A DNA stretch of 13,575 bases from assembly GCA_934716785.1 (NCBI GenBank), contig CAKUYM010000088.1, forward strand, positions 1 through 13,575, given 5' to 3'. This document shows, piece after piece, positions 13,543 through 13,575 of this stretch. Source of the DNA: an uncultured Bacteroides sp. (GTDB lineage: Bacteria > Bacteroidota > Bacteroidia > Bacteroidales > Bacteroidaceae). Below the pieces are notes generated by a model. It had not been told where the DNA came from. It saw only the letters and a list, made by a program, of their open reading frames with translations, and made no database searches. The position numbers and the translations under genes are program-made. Every line of letters starts with the position of its first letter. Position 1 is the first letter of the stretch.

Positions 13543-13575
13543 TACCCGATTCATTGCGAATCGGGTATTTCTTTT
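13543..13575 (+). terminator. Strong intrinsic terminator downstream of helD
   Basis: TACCCGATTC (13543-13552) pairs perfectly with GAATCGGGTA (13558-13567), a 10-bp stem with loop ATTGC. It is followed by TTTCTTTT to the window edge. It serves helD read-through and the short unit starting near 13447. Confidence 0.9.

Larger units (their letters stand above)
13447..13575 (+). ncRNA. Candidate small RNA or attenuator leader (about 125 nt)
   Basis: A consensus promoter just upstream and a strong terminator at the 3' end define a short transcription unit. It contains a 15-codon frame, described separately. Either it is a free-standing small RNA, or it is the leader of a gene beyond the window and the terminator is a conditional attenuator. 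The 5' end is estimated from the promoter. Confidence 0.5.

Noticed and set aside
1..13575. Mobile element, prophage, CRISPR or defence system
   Set aside because: No transposase, integrase, phage gene, regular spaced repeats, terminal inverted repeats or known defence domains were seen. The HelD-like ATPase and the nucleotidyltransferase-like gene are divergent neighbours, but nothing marks them as a defence pair.

Overview
The window looks like chromosomal DNA of a gut Bacteroides, or a close relative in Bacteroidales. Two lines of evidence support this. Protein types: a LolA/FtsK/TrxB cluster, a DUF5063-type protein, a small RRM RNA-binding protein and a PAS-LuxR regulator. Promoters: most intergenic gaps carry a TAnnTTTG box, the -7 element of the primary sigma factor of Bacteroides, sometimes with a TTTG about 19-21 nt upstream. 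I see no rRNA, tRNA, insertion sequence, prophage or CRISPR. Most of the window is ordinary core genome; the interest lies in the intergenic regions and the RNA-biology genes.

Region 1 (1-4424). The C-terminus of a thioredoxin-fold protein (+) converges on a minus-strand operon ftsK-lolA-trxB. A very long bidirectional hairpin terminator separates them. The operon encodes the chromosome-dimer translocase FtsK, a LolA-type periplasmic carrier and thioredoxin reductase, with 19 and 38 bp gaps.

Region 2 (4425-7057). A divergent promoter region holds a 13-bp palindrome where both -33 regions should lie. It leads into a plus-strand operon: a DUF5063-type protein with a Cys/His-rich acidic tail, a DEDDy 3'-5' exonuclease (RNase D-like fold) and an RlmI-type 23S rRNA methyltransferase. 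The gaps are 6 and 39 bp.

Region 3 (7058-9758). An apparent small RNA gene (promoter box, about 70 nt, intrinsic terminator) is preceded by three inverted repeats. Then come three minus-strand RNA-chaperone genes: a cold-shock-domain protein with a long charged N-terminus, a minimal RhlE-like DEAD-box helicase and an RRM protein with an RGG-like tail. The helicase and RRM genes have long leaders. Together they look like a cold-shock or RNA-remodelling locus, which matters because Bacteroides lack Hfq.

Region 4 (9759-13575). A PAS-LuxR regulator (+) converges on a small nucleotidyltransferase-fold protein (-), with a 22-23 bp direct repeat between them. A HelD-type ATPase (RNA polymerase recycling factor family, +) follows. 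Right after helD there is a textbook Bacteroides promoter, a 15-codon ORF and a strong terminator. This is either a second small RNA or the attenuator leader of a gene beyond the window.
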